Positions 33,522-41,895 of a stretch of DNA of 64,000 nt are shown in pieces. Position numbers and translations under genes: made by a program. Within the stretch, counting starts at the first letter, position 1. Every line of letters begins with the position of its first letter. The notes under the pieces are model-generated. The model had not been told where the DNA came from and made no database searches. It saw only the letters and a list, made by a program, of their open reading frames with translations. The stretch comes from Streptosporangium carneum (GTDB lineage: Bacteria > Actinomycetota > Actinomycetes > Streptosporangiales > Streptosporangiaceae): the NCBI RefSeq assembly GCF_027922005.1, contig NZ_BSEV01000029.1:45730-109729 (forward strand). The letters are read 5' to 3'.

Positions 33522-33967
33522 ATTCTCCTCCTGCGCCGTTTCGCGCGCTGTCTCGGACGCTGTTCCGTGCGCCCCGTATGAGCCACAGGCCGCGCCGGCA
33601 CGTGGTCGAAGTTAGGGCGCGCGGCCCGACCGGCGCGTCAGCTCCCGGTCTGGTTTCCCCCGCCTGCGCGCCGACGCGGACGACCGCCTGCCGCACAGCT
33701 CCTGACCAGGGGTTTCCTCACGACCTGGCGGCGGCGGAAGCCCTCGCCTCACACCACCGGACGCAGGGGGTTCCACCTGTGGTCGTAGTTCTCCGAGAGT
33801 AAGTTCAGCCGGTGGGATCACGTCCTCGCGGGACTCCGCGCATAACGTGGGGACGGTTGGACGACCTGCCACTGCGACGAGGACGACCCGATGGCCCGAG
33901 AACGAGCACGCACCGAACGCCATGGACCGAGTTCGGCGTTCTCCGATCGGCGCGGGCCGGGCGACTC
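33522..33967. other. Spacer between secreted hydrolase and sensor kinase
   Basis: The first 290 bp hold no supportable gene and probably both divergent promoters. From 33812 the kinase frame is already open, so if the kinase begins at an upstream ATG the spacer is shorter. The translated sequence of that stretch (Arg/Gly/Pro-rich, no hydrophobic segment) looks non-coding. Confidence 0.4.
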
Positions 33968-35236
33968 GTGAGATACGCCGCCTTCGCCTCCGCGCAGACG
34001 GCGCGGCCCGTGCGGTCCCTGCTGCAGGCGGGCGCCCGGCTCCCGCCGGTGGTGTTCGACGCCTCGCTGGCGGCCGTGATCCTCTTCGCGACCGTCGGCC
34101 TCAACAGCGAGGTCTACCAGAGCCCCTCCGGATCTCTGGTCCTTCAGGTGGCCCTGTCGTTGCCCCTGGTGTGGCGGCGTCGCGCGCCCCTGACGGTTTT
34201 CTACGCGGTGGCCGCGGTGGCCCTGGTCCAGTGGCTCGCGGACATCCAGTTGCTGACCGACGTGGCGCTGCTGGTCGCCCTGTACACGGTGGCCGCCCGC
34301 TCCACGTGGCGTCGCACGCTCGTGGCCGGAGCCGTCCTGGAGGTCGGCATCCTGCTGGCCACGACACGCTGGGCGGGCCCCGACGGGCCGTCTGTCAGCT
34401 CGGCCCTCTTCCTGACCGCGGTGGCCGTCGCGGTGGCCGTCACCGGCGTCAACACCCGGATCAGGCGCGCCTATCTCGACTCGCTGAAGGACCGCGCGGT
34501 GCGCCTGGAGCGCGAACGCGACCAGCGGGCCCGGCTCGCGGTGGCGGACGAGCGGGCCAGGATCTCCCGCGACATGCACGACATCGTCACCCACAACCTG
34601 TCGGTCATGGTCGCGCTCGCCGACGGCGCGGTCTTCGCCCAGCACCGCTCCCCCGACAGGGCGACCGCCGCGATGCGTCAGATCTCCGGCACCGGCCGCC
34701 AGGCCCTCACCGACATGCGGCGCTCCCTGGGCGTCCTGCGGGCCGACGAACCGGACGCGCACCGCCACCCGGCGCCCGGCATCGCACAGCTGGAGTCCCT
34801 GGTCGGCCAGATGCGCGCCGCGGGGCTGGTGACCCGCCTCGGCCTGGAAGGCGACCCTGCCCCCGTCCCCGCCGCCGCTCAGCTCACCGTCTACCGCCTG
34901 GTTCAGGAAGCCTTGACCAACACCCTCAAGCACGCGTCCCCCGGCGCCCGGGCCGAGGTCCGGGTGCGCTGCTCCTCCGGCCTCGTCACCGTCGACGTCA
35001 CCGACGACGGCCGCACCGCGCGAGCCCCCGGCCCGCCGTCCGGATCACCGTCCGGATCGCCCTCTGGATCACTGCCTGGATCACCGCCCGGATCGCCGTC
35101 CGGGCACGGCATTCTCGGCATGCGCGAACGCGCCGCCGCGTACGGCGGGACCCTGAACGCCGGCCCCCTGCCCGGCGGCGGCTGGCGGGTCTCGGCCACC
35201 CTCGCCCTCGGCACGGCCGGAGGCGAGGCCGCGTGA
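33968..35236 (+). CDS. NarL-type sensor histidine kinase with repeat-expanded ATP lid
   Basis: 422 residues from the GTG at 33968; a longer start at 33812 is possible but adds an Arg-rich leader. Four to five membrane segments fill about 20-160. The dimerisation/phosphoacceptor helix is ERARISRDMHDIVTHNLSVM with the phospho-His in MHD. The HATPase shows QEALTNTLKHA (N-box), VDVTDDGR (G1) and GHGILGMRERA (G2). Between G1 and G2, the ATP lid carries a Gly/Ser/Pro insert (GSPSGSPSGSLPGSPPGSPS) encoded by tandem 12-bp repeats. GTGA overlap with the response regulator: a cognate pair. Stimulus unknown. Confidence 0.92.
   Translation: MRYAAFASAQTARPVRSLLQAGARLPPVVFDASLAAVILFATVGLNSEVYQSPSGSLVLQVALSLPLVWRRRAPLTVFYAVAAVALVQWLADIQLLTDVALLVALYTVAARSTWRRTLVAGAVLEVGILLATTRWAGPDGPSVSSALFLTAVAVAVAVTGVNTRIRRAYLDSLKDRAVRLERERDQRARLAVADERARISRDMHDIVTHNLSVMVALADGAVFAQHRSPDRATAAMRQISGTGRQALTDMRRSLGVLRADEPDAHRHPAPGIAQLESLVGQMRAAGLVTRLGLEGDPAPVPAAAQLTVYRLVQEALTNTLKHASPGARAEVRVRCSSGLVTVDVTDDGRTARAPGPPSGSPSGSPSGSLPGSPPGSPSGHGILGMRERAAAYGGTLNAGPLPGGGWRVSATLALGTAGGEAA
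35038..35097 (+). repeat. Five tandem 12-bp repeats inside the kinase gene
   Basis: Five units of the form GTCCGGATCACC, in frame and each adding four residues (P/S-G-S-P type), occupy the kinase ATP lid. Being a multiple of three, copy-number change by slippage would not break the frame and could vary lid length. Confidence 0.85.
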
Positions 35237-35895
35237 CGATCCGCGTCCTGCTCGTCGACGACGAACCCCTGCTGCGCATGGCCTTCACCATGGTCCTCGA
35301 CGCCCAGCCCGACATGGAGGCCGCCGGCGAGGCCGGGAACGGCGCCGAGGCCGTACGGCTCGCACGACGGCTGCGCCCCGACGTCGTCCTGATGGACGTG
35401 CGCATGCCCGGCATCGACGGGATCGAGGCGACCCGCCAGATCATCCGGGACTGCCCGCAGACCCGGGTCCTCATCCTGACCACCTTCGACCTCGACGAGT
35501 ACGCCTTCGCCGGGCTGGGAGCCGGGGCGTCCGGCTTCCTGCTCAAGAACGCCCTGCCCGAGGAGTTGCTCGGGGCGATCCGCAGCGTCGCCCTGGGCGA
35601 CGCCGTGGTCTCCCCGCGCGTCACCCGCCGCCTGCTGGAGAACTTCGCCCACCGGCTCCCCGTCGGCGACGCTCCCGAGGGCGACGAACGACTGCGGCGG
35701 CTCACCTCCCGCGAGCGGGAGGTGCTCGTCGAGGTGGCCCGCGGCCTGTCCAACAGCGAGATCGCCGCCGTCCTGCACCTGGCGGAGGCCACCGTCAAGA
35801 CGCACCTGGGCCGGATCCTGCTGAAACTGGAGCTGCGCGACCGTGTGCAGGCCGTGGTCTTCGCCTACGAGACCCGGCTCGTCCGCCCCGCGTGA
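35233..35895 (+). CDS. NarL/FixJ-type response regulator
   Basis: 220 residues. Receiver domain (1-120): acidic D9-D10, phosphoacceptor D55 in VVLMDVRMPG, T84/K105 switch positions (LTTFD, FLLKN). C-terminal LuxR-type HTH: LTSREREVLVEVARGLSNSE and LAEATVKTHLGRILLKL. It would be phosphorylated by the overlapping upstream kinase and then bind target promoters. GTG start with the GTGA overlap. Confidence 0.95.
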   Translation: MTIRVLLVDDEPLLRMAFTMVLDAQPDMEAAGEAGNGAEAVRLARRLRPDVVLMDVRMPGIDGIEATRQIIRDCPQTRVLILTTFDLDEYAFAGLGAGASGFLLKNALPEELLGAIRSVALGDAVVSPRVTRRLLENFAHRLPVGDAPEGDERLRRLTSREREVLVEVARGLSNSEIAAVLHLAEATVKTHLGRILLKLELRDRVQAVVFAYETRLVRPA

Positions 35896-35941
35896 GGACC
35901 ACCGGGCCGCCCGGTTCACCTCGGCCGCCGCGCCGCCCCCC

Positions 35942-35989
35942 GGACAGGGCGCGGAACGCGCGGTCGGACAGGCCGCGGAACGCGCGGTC
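35942..35989. repeat. 24-bp tandem duplication after the response regulator
   Basis: Two adjacent 24-bp copies (35942-35965 and 35966-35989) differ at one base; each contains GCGGAACGCGCGG. It lies between the convergent ends of the response regulator and the PASTA lipoprotein and could form alternative hairpins. Confidence 0.8.
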
Positions 35990-36032
35990 GGAGAAGGCCG
36001 CCTCCTGCGCTGCTTCCAGGCGAACCCGGCTC

Positions 36033-36716
36033 TCAGCACCACCAGCGCTTGCTGCAGAACCTGCCCTCGCCGGAGCGCCTGACGTCCACGTCCACGTCCA
36101 CGTCGGCATCACCGTTCCCCGTGGACGTGGAGTTTCCGTAGTTGACCCCGACCACCAGCTTGATCTTCTGTCCCACCTTGAGAGGGGCCCCGGGTTTCGG
36201 CGCCTGGGCGATGACCGTGTTCTGGCCGACCGGCGTTTTCGCGCTCTGCTTGAAGGAGGCGGTGACCAGGCCGCTGACCGGCTCGAAGAGGGAGCCCATC
36301 TTCTCGTCGCTCCATCCGATCACGTTCGGCATGGTGCGGTTCTTCTTGTAGAAGGACCACTGCGGGCCGGTGACGAAGGTGACACTGACCTCCGCCGCCC
36401 ATCCCACCTCGGTCCCGGGAGCGGGTTTCATCGCGTACACCAGGCATGACTGGCCCGGAGCGCAGAACGACCCCGGGGTGATGCCCGTCTGCGTGAATCT
36501 CAGATTGAGCTTCTGGACCATCTCCTGGGCCGCGGTCACCTGCTTGCCCTTCAGGGCCGGAACCTTGATCTTCTCGGTGCCGAACGGCGCGGCCGAGGCG
36601 CTCGAGGAGCCGTTTCCCTCCTCGGAGGGAGTGAACAGACTCACACAGCCGCCCACTATGGCGAGCCCGAGGAACGCGACCAGGCATCCCATGGGCTTGG
36701 AGATTCCATATGGCAT
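36033..36716 (-). CDS. PASTA-domain lipoprotein
   Basis: 227 residues from the ATG at 36716. The N-terminus has a hydrophobic signal with lipobox-like LAIVGGC. Two PASTA-type modules follow: KIKVPALKGKQVTAAQEMVQ to about residue 120, and RTMPNVIGWSDEKMGSLFEP to about residue 205, each ending in a P-x-P-G-T/A-x-V segment. PASTA domains bind muropeptides or lipid II, usually on PknB-type kinases or PBPs; here no kinase or PBP domain is attached. The tail is odd: an Asp-Val repeat (DADVDVDVDVDV) encoded by a hexamer repeat, then a short end CSKRWWC. No strong ribosome site precedes the start. Confidence 0.78.
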   Translation of the reverse strand: MPYGISKPMGCLVAFLGLAIVGGCVSLFTPSEEGNGSSSASAAPFGTEKIKVPALKGKQVTAAQEMVQKLNLRFTQTGITPGSFCAPGQSCLVYAMKPAPGTEVGWAAEVSVTFVTGPQWSFYKKNRTMPNVIGWSDEKMGSLFEPVSGLVTASFKQSAKTPVGQNTVIAQAPKPGAPLKVGQKIKLVVGVNYGNSTSTGNGDADVDVDVDVRRSGEGRFCSKRWWC

Positions 36717-36908
36717 GGATCGCCCCCAGATTCGACACGCGAGGATCCCCCGACCCGGGACGGAATTGTAGCGGTCCAATGATCTTCACGCCCCGATAAC
36801 CACTGGTTTGTCCACATGTGGACAGTCCCGGCCGCAACCATGGCGAACGAGGACCGACACGGCCCCCTCCCCGCGGGCGTCCCCACAGGTCACCGCAGCG
36901 CACGACGA

Positions 36909-37712
36909 TCACTGGACGGGAGGAAGCAGGTCCCTGCGATCGGGTGCGGTCGGAGCCTGACAGGTCATGCCGCCGTCGACCACGAGCACCTGCCCGGTCA
37001 TGTAGCGCGACTCCTCCGAGGCGAGGAAGAGCATGGCGTGGCCGATGTCCTCCGGGGTTCCGAGGTACGGCAGCGCGTTGTGCCCTTCGAGCCGCTCGAT
37101 CGCCTCGACGGGAAGGTTGTCCCGCAGGGCGGGGGTCATGACGGCTCCGGGCGCGACGGCGTTGCAGCGGACCCCCTGCGGGCCGTACTGGACGGCGACG
37201 TATCTGGTGATGTTGATCACCGCCGCCTTCACCGCGCCGTAGGCGGTCTGCAGGGCGTCGCCCAGCAGGCCCGCCACGGAGGCGGTGTTGACGATGGACC
37301 CGCCCCCGGCGTCGATCAGGTGCGGAAGGGCGTGCCGCGTCCCGGTCAGGGTGCTGCGCACGTTGAGGTCGACGGCCCGCTGGAACTCGACCATGTCCAG
37401 GCGGAGCAGGTCCAGGTCCCTGCGCGGATCGGTTCCCCCCACGTGGTTGCAGAGCACGTCCAGCCGCCCGTACTCCCGCACGGCGGTCTCCACCATGGCG
37501 GCGACGGAGTCGTCGTCCGTCACGTCGACCGTGCACGACGCGGCACGGCCGCCGCCGTCCCCGATGCCGTCGGCCACGGCCCGCGCGGCGGCGGCGTCGT
37601 GGTCCGCCACGAGGACGCTCGCCCCCTCACGGCTCATCAGCTCGGCCGCGGCCCTGCCGATGCCGCTCCCGGCCCCGGTGATGATCACGACCTTGTCCCT
37701 GAGACGGTCCAC
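36909..37712 (-). CDS. Short-chain dehydrogenase/reductase (SDR), classical
   Basis: 267 residues. NAD(P)-binding TGAGSGIG near the N-terminus, acidic ADHD after beta-2 (suggesting NAD preference), a modified NNAG as CNHVGG, catalytic Ser in IVNTASVAG, Y-x-x-x-K as YGAVK, and the C-terminal DGGMTCQ. It would oxidise or reduce an alcohol/ketone substrate that cannot be identified. GTG start with GGGAG seven bases upstream. The promoter region towards 37713-37830 contains AT-rich sequence and CGATATATCA (37791-37800). Probably monocistronic. Confidence 0.92.
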   Translation of the reverse strand: MDRLRDKVVIITGAGSGIGRAAAELMSREGASVLVADHDAAAARAVADGIGDGGGRAASCTVDVTDDDSVAAMVETAVREYGRLDVLCNHVGGTDPRRDLDLLRLDMVEFQRAVDLNVRSTLTGTRHALPHLIDAGGGSIVNTASVAGLLGDALQTAYGAVKAAVINITRYVAVQYGPQGVRCNAVAPGAVMTPALRDNLPVEAIERLEGHNALPYLGTPEDIGHAMLFLASEESRYMTGQVLVVDGGMTCQAPTAPDRRDLLPPVQ

Positions 37713-37878
37713 CGCTCACTCCCCCCGGCCCCGTGGCCGACGCCCTGCCCCCGCAGGCCCAGGGCACCCTCGCCCAAAAATAACAAATAGCGATATATCA
37801 CTCACAATAGGTCACCGTTCAGGCCCGCCCGACACGGACGACTCTCAAATGATCCCCTCCTCTCCCCCGAGGATCACC

Positions 37879-37907
37879 CTGCTGGATAGTTGGTTACTAT
37901 CCAGCAG
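37879..37907. promoter_or_regulatory. 12-bp perfect inverted repeat, candidate operator of the Fic gene
   Basis: CTGCTGGATAGT (37879-37890) and ACTATCCAGCAG (37896-37907) flank TGGTT, 20 bp before the Fic start codon. A related GGATAAT-AACC sequence (37914-37924) sits between it and the start. Location and strength suggest binding by a repressor, perhaps the Fic protein's own C-terminal winged helix. Confidence 0.7.
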
Positions 37908-37927
37908 AGTGATGGATAATAACCAAC

Positions 37928-39109
37928 ATGATGCCGGATAGAAACGGACTATCGCTCATGCTGTTCGCCACTCCCGACCTCCACGACCGGGAGCTAAAGG
38001 TTCTCGAGGAGATCGAGACCGCCAAGCAGAAGCTCCGCCATCAGCTCCATGAGCCTCGTCGATGGGTCGGTCAGCTGCGTCGCCAGACCTTCGCGCGCGC
38101 GGTCCAGGGTTCCAACTCCATCGAGGGCTACGTGGCCAAGTTGGACGACGCCGCCGCCATCGCCGCAGGTGACGAGCCTCTGGAGGCTACCGAGGAGACC
38201 CAGCTCGCGATCAAGGGGTACAGCGACGCGATGACCTACGTGCTCCAGATGGCGGGAGAGGACGACTTCTCCTACACGACGCAGATGCTCAAGAGCCTGC
38301 ACTTCATGATGACGAGTTACAGCCTCGGCAACCGGCCCGGCAGATGGCGAGCGGGATCCATCTACGTCAGGAACGAGGAGTCAGGGGACATCGTCTACGA
38401 GGGTCCCTCGGTGGATGAGGTAACGGCTCTGATGGAAGAGCTGACGAACAGGCTCTCCATGGAGAACGGGAACGACAGTCCGGCTCCCGTACGGGCTGCC
38501 ATGGCGCATCTCAACCTCGTCATGATCCACCCTTTCAAGGACGGCAACGGCCCTATGGCCAGATGTCTGCAGAGCCTGGTACTCGCCCGTGAGGGAGTCC
38601 TGTCTCCGATCTTCATGAGCGTGGAGGAGTATCTGGGGCGTAACACCCTCGACTACTACGCGGTGCTGGCCGAAGTCGGCCAGGGGGCCTGGAATCCCGC
38701 CAACGACGCCCGGCCGTGGCTCCGCTTCATGCTGACCGCTCACCTACGGCAGGCGCGCACGCATCTTGTCCGCATCCGCGAGAGCCAACTGATGTGGATC
38801 GCGCTGGAGCGGCTCGCCGAGAATCGTCACCTGCCCGAACGAACCATGACGGTCATGTTCGACGCGATGATGGGGTTCCGGATACGGAACCAGACCTACC
38901 GGACGGCACTGGAGCGCTCGGGCGAAGAGCCGATCACCGAAACAACCGCCAACCGGGATCTCCGGCAACTGGTCGAGACCGGTCTTCTGGAACCACGCGG
39001 AGAGAAACGAGGCCGCTACTACGTCGCGGGCAAGGAGCTGACGGCCGTCCGGCAGGAGGTCGTCCGCGCCCGTGGAAAACGTGATGACTCCGATCCATTC
39101 GCTTCCTGA
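37928..39109 (+). CDS. Class II Fic-family protein with C-terminal winged-helix domain
   Basis: 393 residues. Order: Fic_N-like helices with the auto-inhibitory motif SNSIEG at 62-67 ([ST]xxxE[GN]), Fic core with HPFKDGNGPMAR at 201-212, and a C-terminal winged helix (about 320-385; TANRDLRQLVETGLLEPRGE). Fic enzymes transfer AMP from ATP to target hydroxyls; the inhibitory Glu would normally contact an Arg of the motif. Here the canonical GNGR is GNGP (P209), which removes that Arg, although the catalytic His, Asp, second Gly-Asn-Gly and final R212 remain. Base composition is less GC-rich than neighbours. A perfect palindrome precedes it. Activity and target are unknown. Confidence 0.88.
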   Translation: MMPDRNGLSLMLFATPDLHDRELKVLEEIETAKQKLRHQLHEPRRWVGQLRRQTFARAVQGSNSIEGYVAKLDDAAAIAAGDEPLEATEETQLAIKGYSDAMTYVLQMAGEDDFSYTTQMLKSLHFMMTSYSLGNRPGRWRAGSIYVRNEESGDIVYEGPSVDEVTALMEELTNRLSMENGNDSPAPVRAAMAHLNLVMIHPFKDGNGPMARCLQSLVLAREGVLSPIFMSVEEYLGRNTLDYYAVLAEVGQGAWNPANDARPWLRFMLTAHLRQARTHLVRIRESQLMWIALERLAENRHLPERTMTVMFDAMMGFRIRNQTYRTALERSGEEPITETTANRDLRQLVETGLLEPRGEKRGRYYVAGKELTAVRQEVVRARGKRDDSDPFAS

Positions 39110-39173
39110 AGCCTTTGCCCGTGTTCGGCACGGGGTCACACGCCGCGGGATGAAAAGAGATTCCGTCCCGGTG

Positions 39174-39209
39174 GCCCTCGTTCGTTCAGGCAGCGGAATC
39201 CACGAGGGC
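39174..39209. terminator. Hairpin between the convergent Fic and hutI genes
   Basis: GCCCTCGT (39174-39181) pairs with ACGAGGGC (39202-39209); the 20-nt loop is long but the position is right for termination from both sides. Confidence 0.45.
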
Positions 39210-39214
39210 GGCGG

Positions 39215-40375
39215 TCAGACGACGCGTTCGCCGCGTCGCCAGACGGCCGAGACCAGGGGGACTCCCGGGCGGTAGGCCAGGTGGACGTGGGAGGGGGCGT
39301 CGAGCAGGACGAGGTCGGCGCGGGCGCCGGGGGCGATCCGGCCGACGTCCGTACGGCGCAGCGCCCGTGCCCCGCCCATCGTCGCCGCCCACACCGCCTC
39401 GTCCGGGGTCATGCCCATCTCCCGCACCGCGACGGCGACGCAGAACGGCATGCTGGTGGTGAAGCTGGAGCCCGGGTTGCAGTCGGTCGACAGGGCGACC
39501 GTCGCCCCCGCGTCCAGCAGCCGCCGGGCGTCGGGATAGGGCGACCTGGTGGAGAACTCGGCTCCGGGCAGCAGCGTGGCGACCGTCTCCCCCGAGGCCA
39601 GGGCGTCGACGTCGGCGTCGTCGAGGTGGGTGCAGTGGTCGGCCGAGGCGGCTCCGAGCTCGACGGCGAGCCGTACGCCGGGCCCGTGGCCCAGCTGGTT
39701 GGCGTGCACGCGGGGCACCAGGCCGCGTTTCACGCCCGCCTCCAGGACGGCCCGCGCCTGCTCTCCGTCGAAGGCTCCGCGCTCGCAGAAGACGTCGACC
39801 CAGCGGGCGTACGGCGCGCACCGCTCCAGCATCGGCCCGGTGACGAGGCCGACGTAGGCGTCGGCGTCGAGCCCGGCCGGGACCACGTGGGCGCCGAGGT
39901 AGGTCACCTCGTCGGTGTGCTCGCCCGCGATCCGCAGCGAACGGGCCTCGTCCTCGACCGTGAGGCCGTAGCCCGACTTGCACTCGATGACCGTGGTCCC
40001 CTGGCGCAGCGCCTCGGCGACCAGCCTGGCCACGTTCGCCGACAGCTCCGCGTCGCTCGCCGCCCGGGTGGCCGCGACCGTCGTGCGGATCCCGCCCGCG
40101 GTGTACGGCGTGCCCGACATCCGGGCGTCGAACTCGGCCGTGCGGTCCCCGGCGAAGACCAGGTGCGCGTGGGAGTCGACGAACCCGGGGATCGCGGCCC
40201 TGCCTCCCTCGTCGTGGACCCGGTCGGCCTCGGGGGCCCGGGAGGCCGGTCCCGCCCACGCGACGGTCGCGTCCTCGAAGACGACGGCGGCGTCCTCGAT
40301 CACCCCGAGCGGGCCCTCGCCCAGTGACGGGTCGTTGGTGACGAGGCGGGAAAGGCCGGTGACGAGCAGACTCAC
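39215..40375 (-). CDS. hutI: Imidazolonepropionase
   Basis: 386 residues, typical length. Metal-dependent amidohydrolase fold: DSHAHLVFAGDR (metal-binding HxH), ECKSGYGL, HANQLGHGPG, DHCTHLDD and STDCNPGSS. It hydrolyses 4-imidazolone-5-propanoate to N-formimidoyl-glutamate, the third step of histidine breakdown. GTG start overlapping the hutF stop as GTGA. It is the last gene of the hut operon; hutH is not in the window. Confidence 0.96.
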   Translation of the reverse strand: MSLLVTGLSRLVTNDPSLGEGPLGVIEDAAVVFEDATVAWAGPASRAPEADRVHDEGGRAAIPGFVDSHAHLVFAGDRTAEFDARMSGTPYTAGGIRTTVAATRAASDAELSANVARLVAEALRQGTTVIECKSGYGLTVEDEARSLRIAGEHTDEVTYLGAHVVPAGLDADAYVGLVTGPMLERCAPYARWVDVFCERGAFDGEQARAVLEAGVKRGLVPRVHANQLGHGPGVRLAVELGAASADHCTHLDDADVDALASGETVATLLPGAEFSTRSPYPDARRLLDAGATVALSTDCNPGSSFTTSMPFCVAVAVREMGMTPDEAVWAATMGGARALRRTDVGRIAPGARADLVLLDAPSHVHLAYRPGVPLVSAVWRRGERVV

Positions 40376-41895
40376 GATGCCTCCAGGCGGGCGATGGCCG
40401 CACGCAGCGCGGCGGGCGCGTCGGGGACGAGGACGTGGACGCCGTGCCGTACGACCACCCGGCCGCCCGCCACGACATCGCGGACGTCGGCGGCGGTCGC
40501 GGCGAAGACGGCGGTCTCCGCGCCGGGACGCGGCCCCGCGGTGCGGACCGAGTCGAGCGAGACGGTCACCAGGTCGGCGACCGCGCCGACCTCGATGCGG
40601 CCCGCGTCCGGCCAGCCGAGCGAGGCGTGGCCGTCGCCGGTCGCGGCGCGCAGCAGTTCGGCGGCGCTCCAGTGGCCCCGGCGGCGGGTGCGCAGCCGCT
40701 CGTTCAGCTCCATGCCGCGCGCCTCCTCGAACAGGTCGATGACGGCGTGGCTGTCACTGCCCAGGGTGAGGCGCGCCCCGGCCTCCTGCAGGTCCTTTGC
40801 GGGCCCGATGCCGTCGGCGAGGTCCCGCTCGGTCGTCGGGCACATGCAGACGGTCGTCGCCGTGCCGCCGAGCAGGGCGACGTCGCCGTCGGTGAGGTGG
40901 GTGGCGTGCACGGCGGTCGTGCGCGGTCCGAGCACGCCGTGGTCGGCGAGGAGCCCGGCGGGCGTGACGCCGTACGCCGCCAGACACCCCTCGTTCTCCG
41001 CGGGCTGCTCGGACAGGTGGACGTGGATCGGGGCCCGCCGGGCGTCCGCCCAGGCGGCGACCGTGCCGAGCTGGTCGGCGGGAACGGCGCGGACCGAGTG
41101 GATCGCGGCGCCGACGCGGGCGTGGTCGCGTGCCTTCAGCGCCCCGGCCAGGGACTCGGCGCGCTCGGCCCAGGCCTCGGCCGAGCCGTCGCTGAAGCGG
41201 AGCTGGGTGGTGTCGGGTCCGGCGCCGAATCCGGAGGACAGGTAGCAGGTGTCGAGCAGCGTGATCCGGACGCCCGCCTGCGCGGCGGCCTCGACCAGCG
41301 CCTCGCCCATGGCGTTCGGATCGGCGTACGGCGTGCCGCCGGGGGCGTGGTGGAGGTAGTGGAACTCGCCCACGCAGGTGATCCCGGCCATGGCCATCTC
41401 GGCGTAGACGGCCCTGGCCAGGTCGAGGTAGGTGTCCGGGTCGAGGGCCGAGGCCACCCGGTACATGATCTCCCGCCAGGTCCAGAAGGTGCCGCCGCCT
41501 GTCTGGGTCGCGCCGCGCAGTGCCCGGTGGAAGGCGTGCGAGTGCGCGTTGGCCAGGCCCGGCAGGACCAGGCCGTCGAGGACGACGGCGTCGCCGGGGG
41601 CGCTGCCCGCCCGCAGCGACGTGACGCGGCCCTCGGCGACCTCGATGAGGACGCCGGACTCCAAGACGCCCGTCCCGAGGTCACCGGCCCCCGAGGACGC
41701 CGCCCCGGAAGTCCCGGCTCCGGAGCCCCCGAACCCGGAGGCCCCAGCCCCGGACACCTCGGATCCGGGGACCCCGGAGGGTCCGAGGGGCTTGAAAGGT
41801 CCAGGAGGTTCGGAGGGTCCGGGTCGTGCCCCCTCCGTCCAGGCGTACCGCGCCCAGAACCGGCCGCTCGCCCCGGACTTCTCCGGGGCGCTCAC
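40372..41895 (-). CDS. hutF: Formimidoylglutamate deiminase with low-complexity insert
   Basis: 507 residues, about 50 longer than usual. Amidohydrolase motifs NAHSHAFHRAL, HVHLSEQP, HATHLTDGD and LGSDSHAV mark HutF, which converts N-formimidoyl-glutamate to N-formyl-glutamate and ammonia. After the N-terminal FWARYAWTEG there is a Pro/Gly/Ser/Ala-rich insert of about 55 residues (roughly 35-90), before the normal sequence resumes at VLIEVAEGRVTSLRAG. It most likely forms a loop on the small beta domain. Start GTG 41895, GTGA overlap with the amidohydrolase. Confidence 0.95.
   Translation of the reverse strand: MSAPEKSGASGRFWARYAWTEGARPGPSEPPGPFKPLGPSGVPGSEVSGAGASGFGGSGAGTSGAASSGAGDLGTGVLESGVLIEVAEGRVTSLRAGSAPGDAVVLDGLVLPGLANAHSHAFHRALRGATQTGGGTFWTWREIMYRVASALDPDTYLDLARAVYAEMAMAGITCVGEFHYLHHAPGGTPYADPNAMGEALVEAAAQAGVRITLLDTCYLSSGFGAGPDTTQLRFSDGSAEAWAERAESLAGALKARDHARVGAAIHSVRAVPADQLGTVAAWADARRAPIHVHLSEQPAENEGCLAAYGVTPAGLLADHGVLGPRTTAVHATHLTDGDVALLGGTATTVCMCPTTERDLADGIGPAKDLQEAGARLTLGSDSHAVIDLFEEARGMELNERLRTRRRGHWSAAELLRAATGDGHASLGWPDAGRIEVGAVADLVTVSLDSVRTAGPRPGAETAVFAATAADVRDVVAGGRVVVRHGVHVLVPDAPAALRAAIARLEAS

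Noticed and set aside
33812..33967. N-terminal extension of the sensor kinase from an upstream ATG
   Set aside because: The added residues are Arg/Gly/Pro-rich with no membrane or sensor feature, and would precede the first membrane helix atypically. Kept only as an alternative start.
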